Assembly (NCBI GenBank): GCA_010645155.1 | Contig: JAAGOF010000023.1 | Coordinates: 366,421-430,420 of the forward strand | Origin: Tigriopus japonicus | Taxonomy: Eukaryota > Arthropoda > Copepoda > Harpacticoida > Harpacticidae | DNA length: 64,000 nucleotides | Reading direction: 5' to 3' | In this document: positions 60,728 through 64,000 of the stretch, in pieces | How positions within the stretch are numbered: position 1 is the stretch's first letter | Layout of the letters: each line of letters starts with the position of its first letter | Made by a program: the position numbers and the translations under genes | The notes under the pieces: generated by a model | What the model was told of the DNA's origin: nothing | What the model saw: only the letters and a program-made list of their open reading frames with translations | Database searches by the model: none

Positions 60728-61398
60728 GTAAGTTGCTCATTCATTCCATATTCATTGGTTGCATAGTTCCCTCCTGAGTAGTTTGCAAGAGGGGTCATAT
60801 CTTATTCAGGCAATTACGGACGACAAAGATGGAGAGTACCTTTTCACCTCCAAGTTTCATGGCCACAAATAGCTTCCTCTCATCTATTAACTTTGATAAA
60901 ATGAGGGGCCTTAGAACTCAAGAACGAACTCAAGAGCTCACATCACAAAGGTTAGATAAAACCTCATTAGACGTTAATACCATTGTCTAAGTTACTTTCC
61001 TCCATGGGTTGGTTCAGTAAAATGCAACTCCAGTTACAGGGAGGCCAATAAAAACTCCACAATAGGAAATTTTCAACATTGAAAAATTCACTTCGTCCAG
61101 AAGGGCGTTACTTTCGAAAAAAACGTCTTTTATTTCATTTAGAGGCACATATTATCACAGATACAGACTCCCTATTTTTGGGGGAAAGTCTAACCTTTTC
61201 CACCTCCGAAAAGGAAATTAAGCGCAAATCAGTGCAAATGGGCCTCCCTGTACACTGTTAAAATAAAAAAAGGATGGAACTATGTACTGTAAAATGGTCC
61301 ATGTTTCGAGAACGTTGCTAATGGTTTCAGTTCCAGGTGCAAAGGTTGGTTTCCTTCCCCTATCTCTCTTCATTAATGTGCCATCCCTTTTATTTCAG
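60728..61398. other. Intron of the Slp gene
   Basis: A GT-AG intron of 671 bp with no other feature seen. Confidence 0.7.
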
Positions 61399-61580
61399 TC
61401 TCGCTCCGAGTCCATGCTCAGTGTGTATTCCCAAGAAGGAGGCCGTTATGGAAGTGTCGTGGTCCGTGGAGAGGTCGAATTAGGCATGCTCTACAGTTTC
61501 AGTTCGGGATGCCTCGAAATGGCAATTAAACAATGTCGAGATCTGGCTGCGGTGGACACCAAAAGGAACCGATCCGATCC
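61399..61580 (+). CDS. btsz: Slp/bitesize C2A domain, first exon
   Basis: Linker (SRSESMLSVYSQEGGRYGSV) then the start of C2A: GEVELGMLYSFSSGCLEMAI, KQCRDLAAVDTKRNRSDP. This is the classic Slp C2A opening, with the first calcium-loop Asp in AAVD and the second in RSDP. C2 domains bind anionic phospholipids and place Slp-coated vesicles at the plasma membrane. The acceptor is TTTATTTCAG at 61398 and the donor CC|GTAAGT at 61581. It enters in phase 0 and exits after two bases, and the next exon completes Pro-Tyr. Confidence 0.92.
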
Positions 61581-62182
61581 GTAAGTGGAACCACTCGGCC
61601 GTGTGCCGTTCATTTATCTTTGAGGCCTTGAAATGGCTGGGAACTTAAACCACCGAACTTCAATGTTAGGCTAATAAAGGCCAGTCTGTCTGGTGTTTGC
61701 AAGTATGTACGTACATCAAGGTTGAGGATATGAATCATTTAGAGCTCCCAGGGTTTCAAGACGGATGAGGGAAGCAATGGATTCCTTGAGATAATTGAGT
61801 TCTTCCCCCCCCTCTCGACGTGGAACATGGCGTCGTCTTCCCTTATCTCTTAAGAATGTATCCACTCCTCAATTGGAACATGCCTGAGGAATTTGGCCCT
61901 CTTTTAAGAGGTGCTGAGAGCAACACACCTTATTGGAATTCTTTGTACAAAAGAACCCCAAGAGGTGGTTCGTGACTTGGTAAGGCTTTGGCTTTCGAGT
62001 GTCAGTTGACCTTTCTTGAGCAAAGCCTGAGGTAATTTTCGTCTCACTGTCCAACCTAGACCCCATCCAAGCCATTTCTTCTTTCTTTCATGTCTGCATG
62101 CGATTGTAAAGTATCTCTCTGCTGAATGAGAGAGAGTCTGTGAGAGGGCGATCATGCGAGATGTTCCTTTTGTTTCTTCCAG
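61581..62182. other. Intron within C2A
   Basis: A GT-AG intron of 602 bp. No other feature recognised. Confidence 0.75.
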
Positions 62183-62285
62183 ATATGTCAAAGTGTACCT
62201 TTTGCCAGACAAGACGAAAAGCGGGAAGCGAAAAACCAAAGTCAAGAAGCATACGCTCAACCCAGTCTTTGATGAGATACTCAAG
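62183..62285 (+). CDS. btsz: Slp/bitesize C2A domain, second exon
   Basis: This exon reads [20 protein letters not shown] then [14 protein letters not shown]. It carries the basic beta-4 strand ([11 protein letters not shown]) that binds PI(4,5)P2 in many C2 domains, and the invariant TLNPVFDE motif. The acceptor is TTTCTTCCAG at 62182 and the donor AAG|GTGAGT at 62286. The high Lys/Arg content is typical of Slp C2A. Confidence 0.92.
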
Positions 62286-62798
62286 GTGAGTCTGACACGA
62301 CAGAGAATGGGTTTTAGAAGTCAGTCAACCATGCCACCTTTTCCTGGGCGACGAGGGAATTTTGGGGGAAATCTGAGGGAGATGACAGGAAAGAAAATCC
62401 CTTGGGTAATCTCAATTTCATGTTCATCTTAGCTCCGCATCGTACTACAGTACAGTCTCCATTGAAGCGCCATGGTCAACGTTTTGGGCCACCGTCCAAT
62501 TATTACCTTTCTTGATCCACATAATGGAACAAAAGGTCAAGCAAAGCCTTGGCTGGAACAGAATGCATCTTTAAGATCCAGATATCCTATCCCAAAACGA
62601 TTCTGGCTAGACAAAGCATGTTTTCTTTTCATGTTCCATTCAATTACACCCCTATTCTAAGTGTGTACTCCAGATCATTTTTGATCCATAATACATATGC
62701 TTATTTTATAGCGCCCACGTTGGATTATCATTATACCAGAAAACCATAAATAAGTCTATTCACGATGAACACTAATCCATAACGCCCTTGACTTTCAG
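62286..62798. other. Intron within C2A
   Basis: A GT-AG intron of 513 bp with no other feature seen. Confidence 0.75.
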
Positions 62799-62960
62799 TT
62801 CCAAATGCCTTTGTCAGAAGTAGAAAAGCGAACGATTTGGTTAACGGTGTGGCACAGTGATATGTTTGGTCGTAATGATTTCCTGGGCGAAGTCATGCTA
62901 CCAATGGCTGGTCAAGTCTACGATGATCCCTCTCCCAAGTGGTACAGTCTCCAAGATAGG
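62799..62960 (+). CDS. btsz: Slp/bitesize C2A domain, third exon
   Basis: This exon encodes 54 residues completing C2A: EKRTIWLTVWHSDMFGRNDF, LGEVMLPMAGQ, then KWYSLQDR. The calcium loop 3 reads HSDMFGRND. By alignment to synaptotagmin (DxD....D) the first Asp is His while the other two are kept, so calcium binding may be weakened. The acceptor is GACTTTCAG at 62798 and the donor AGG|GTACGA at 62961. Phase 0 at both ends. Confidence 0.92.
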
Positions 62961-63228
62961 GTACGAACTCATTACCATAAACCATCGTCATTCTGAATTA
63001 CCTTGTTTTGTGTGGATTCCACACATCGAGCTAACACTACTTTCTGTTTGAAGTGAAAGCTCTCTCTGAATAATTAAGTGTCTGTTCGACGAAGACAGAG
63101 ACAGAGGCGTTTTTCTCGCGTGCTCTTGGCAATCAAGAGTGCCCAAGAGAACAGAGGCAATCTGACACAAAGTGAAACCCTCTTGGAGGGACAAACTTTT
63201 TCATGACTTACTTTCTTTCATCTTGCAG
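62961..63228. other. Intron between C2A and C2B
   Basis: A GT-AG intron of 268 bp. Confidence 0.8.
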
Positions 63229-63440
63229 ACTGAACCTCCAGGGGGTGACGACGACCCCATGGGTGCATACCGCGGTGAAATCATTATCGCACTCAAATTT
63301 GTGCCCAGCACATCCGACTTGAAATCAAAATCATCGCGACAAGTGCGCAAAACGCGGGGCATGCTCATGGTTCTCATCAAGGAGGCCAAGAACTTGGTTC
63401 CTCTCAAGGGATCGGCCAACACGGATCCCTTTTGTAAATG
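63229..63440 (+). CDS. btsz: Slp/bitesize C2A-C2B linker and start of C2B
   Basis: A short acidic linker (TEPPGGDDDPMGAYRGEI) leads into C2B: IIIALKFVPSTSD, a basic insert (KSKSSRQVRKTRG), then MLMVLIKEAKNLVPLKGS and ANTDPFCK. The usual first Asp of calcium loop 1 is absent (LKGSANTDPF), as is common in Slp C2B domains, so C2B is probably calcium-independent. The acceptor is CATCTTGCAG at 63228 and the donor TG|GTAAAT at 63441. It exits after two bases; the next exon supplies T to make Cys. Confidence 0.92.
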
Positions 63441-63991
63441 GTAAATCGATTTTGCTTTACAAAATTAACGAACGAGCTTCACAAGGTTGGACCAGACAAC
63501 TCCTAATTGGAGCTTTTGTTTCAATTTAAAAATAACCGATACTTGCTTGTTCTCAACAAGTGGGTCTGCTGTTTACCTATAAAGTTGGTTAAATGAGCTT
63601 TGAGTGCATTTTTAAATTGGAGAGGGAATTGCATGCTAAGGTTTGTGAAATATGATTGGAAAATAAAGTCTTGTCAAAGCGAAACCTGTCATTTGGAGGA
63701 GTTTCTATATTGTCGATGTTAGCACTACTTAGGGGGGGTGAAGAATATCAATATTTAATAATGCGTTTTGACAGACAAAAAACGAACCAAAGCAAATTAA
63801 CTTGATCTGGCACGAAATTTGATTTTCCGCCTCAATTCCCACCCATCATCTTCTTGAAACTTGGCTATTTTGACATTCCATACGTAGTCCATTCCCGAGG
63901 TTTCTCCTTAGTCAATTCTCATGGGTTGGCGCATCTTTCCACGCATCGATAATACAATGGCATGTTGATTTCTCTCTCTCTCTCTCTACAG
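63441..63991. other. Intron within C2B
   Basis: A GT-AG intron of 551 bp. The CT repeat at 63971-63987 is its pyrimidine tract. Confidence 0.8.
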
Positions 63992-64000
63992 TTATCTATT
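63992..64000 (+). CDS. btsz: Slp/bitesize C2B, next exon (cut by window end)
   Basis: After a long CT tract and CTACAG, the bases TTATCTATT complete TG|T TAT CTA, giving CKCYL. This matches the family pattern F-V-K-x-Y-L-L-P in C2B. The rest of C2B and the stop codon lie right of the window. Confidence 0.8.

Noticed and set aside
63971..63991. CT microsatellite at the window end
   Set aside because: It is better explained as the pyrimidine tract and AG of the acceptor for the next C2B exon.
1..64000. tRNA genes, rRNA genes, CRISPR arrays, bacterial operons
   Set aside because: No cloverleaf with an intact GGTTCGAATCC-type box, no rRNA-like conserved stretch and no regularly spaced repeats were seen on either strand.

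Overview
The window reads as genomic DNA of an intron-rich animal, most likely an arthropod. A crustacean such as a copepod is my guess, at low confidence. The grounds are canonical GT-AG introns from 55 bp to over 20 kb, several small hAT-type transposon relics, no prokaryotic gene layout, and one dominant gene of the synaptotagmin-like protein (Slp)/bitesize family, which insects carry with a very long disordered centre.

The plus strand is almost entirely occupied by this bitesize-like (btsz/Slp) gene, running off both ends. A FYVE-type zinc-finger exon of the Rab-binding Slp-homology domain lies at 4510-4746. A second Rab-binding-domain exon is at 13887-14044, followed by proline/serine-rich linker exons at 14874-15451, 15727-15931 and 16024-16409. 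A short-isoform terminal exon with stop and AATAAA lies at 16519-16774. One giant exon of about 8.8 kb (24666-33449) encodes about 2,930 mostly disordered residues. The 3' part holds the linker exon 60552-60727, the C2A exons (61399-62960), and the C2B start (63229-63440, continuing at 63992). Exon phases join cleanly. The simplest long mRNA encodes roughly 3,600 residues inside the window and is incomplete at both ends.

Exon phases also point to several isoforms. An alternative ATG exon at 11005-11366 would replace the zinc finger. A short product would end at 16761. Exons at 59624-59894, and perhaps 58635-59069, would start or supply a compact C2 form without the giant exon. Donors at 14044, 15931, 33449 and 59894 and acceptors at 14874, 16024, 24666 and 60552 all share one phase, so the blocks between them can be exchanged without breaking the frame.

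Nested in the first long intron, on the minus strand (4954-6350), is a complete three-exon gene for a type II single-pass membrane protein with Kelch-like repeats and many N-glycosylation sequons. The other long introns hold three recognisable non-autonomous hAT elements (17400-18033, 21168-21722, 35037-35260), a decayed coding copy on the minus strand (about 19756-20148), short tandem duplications, microsatellites and a few weak coding-like fragments. I see no rRNA, tRNA or CRISPR array. All gene calls rest on reading the sequence by eye; family names come from remembered motif patterns, not from a database search.
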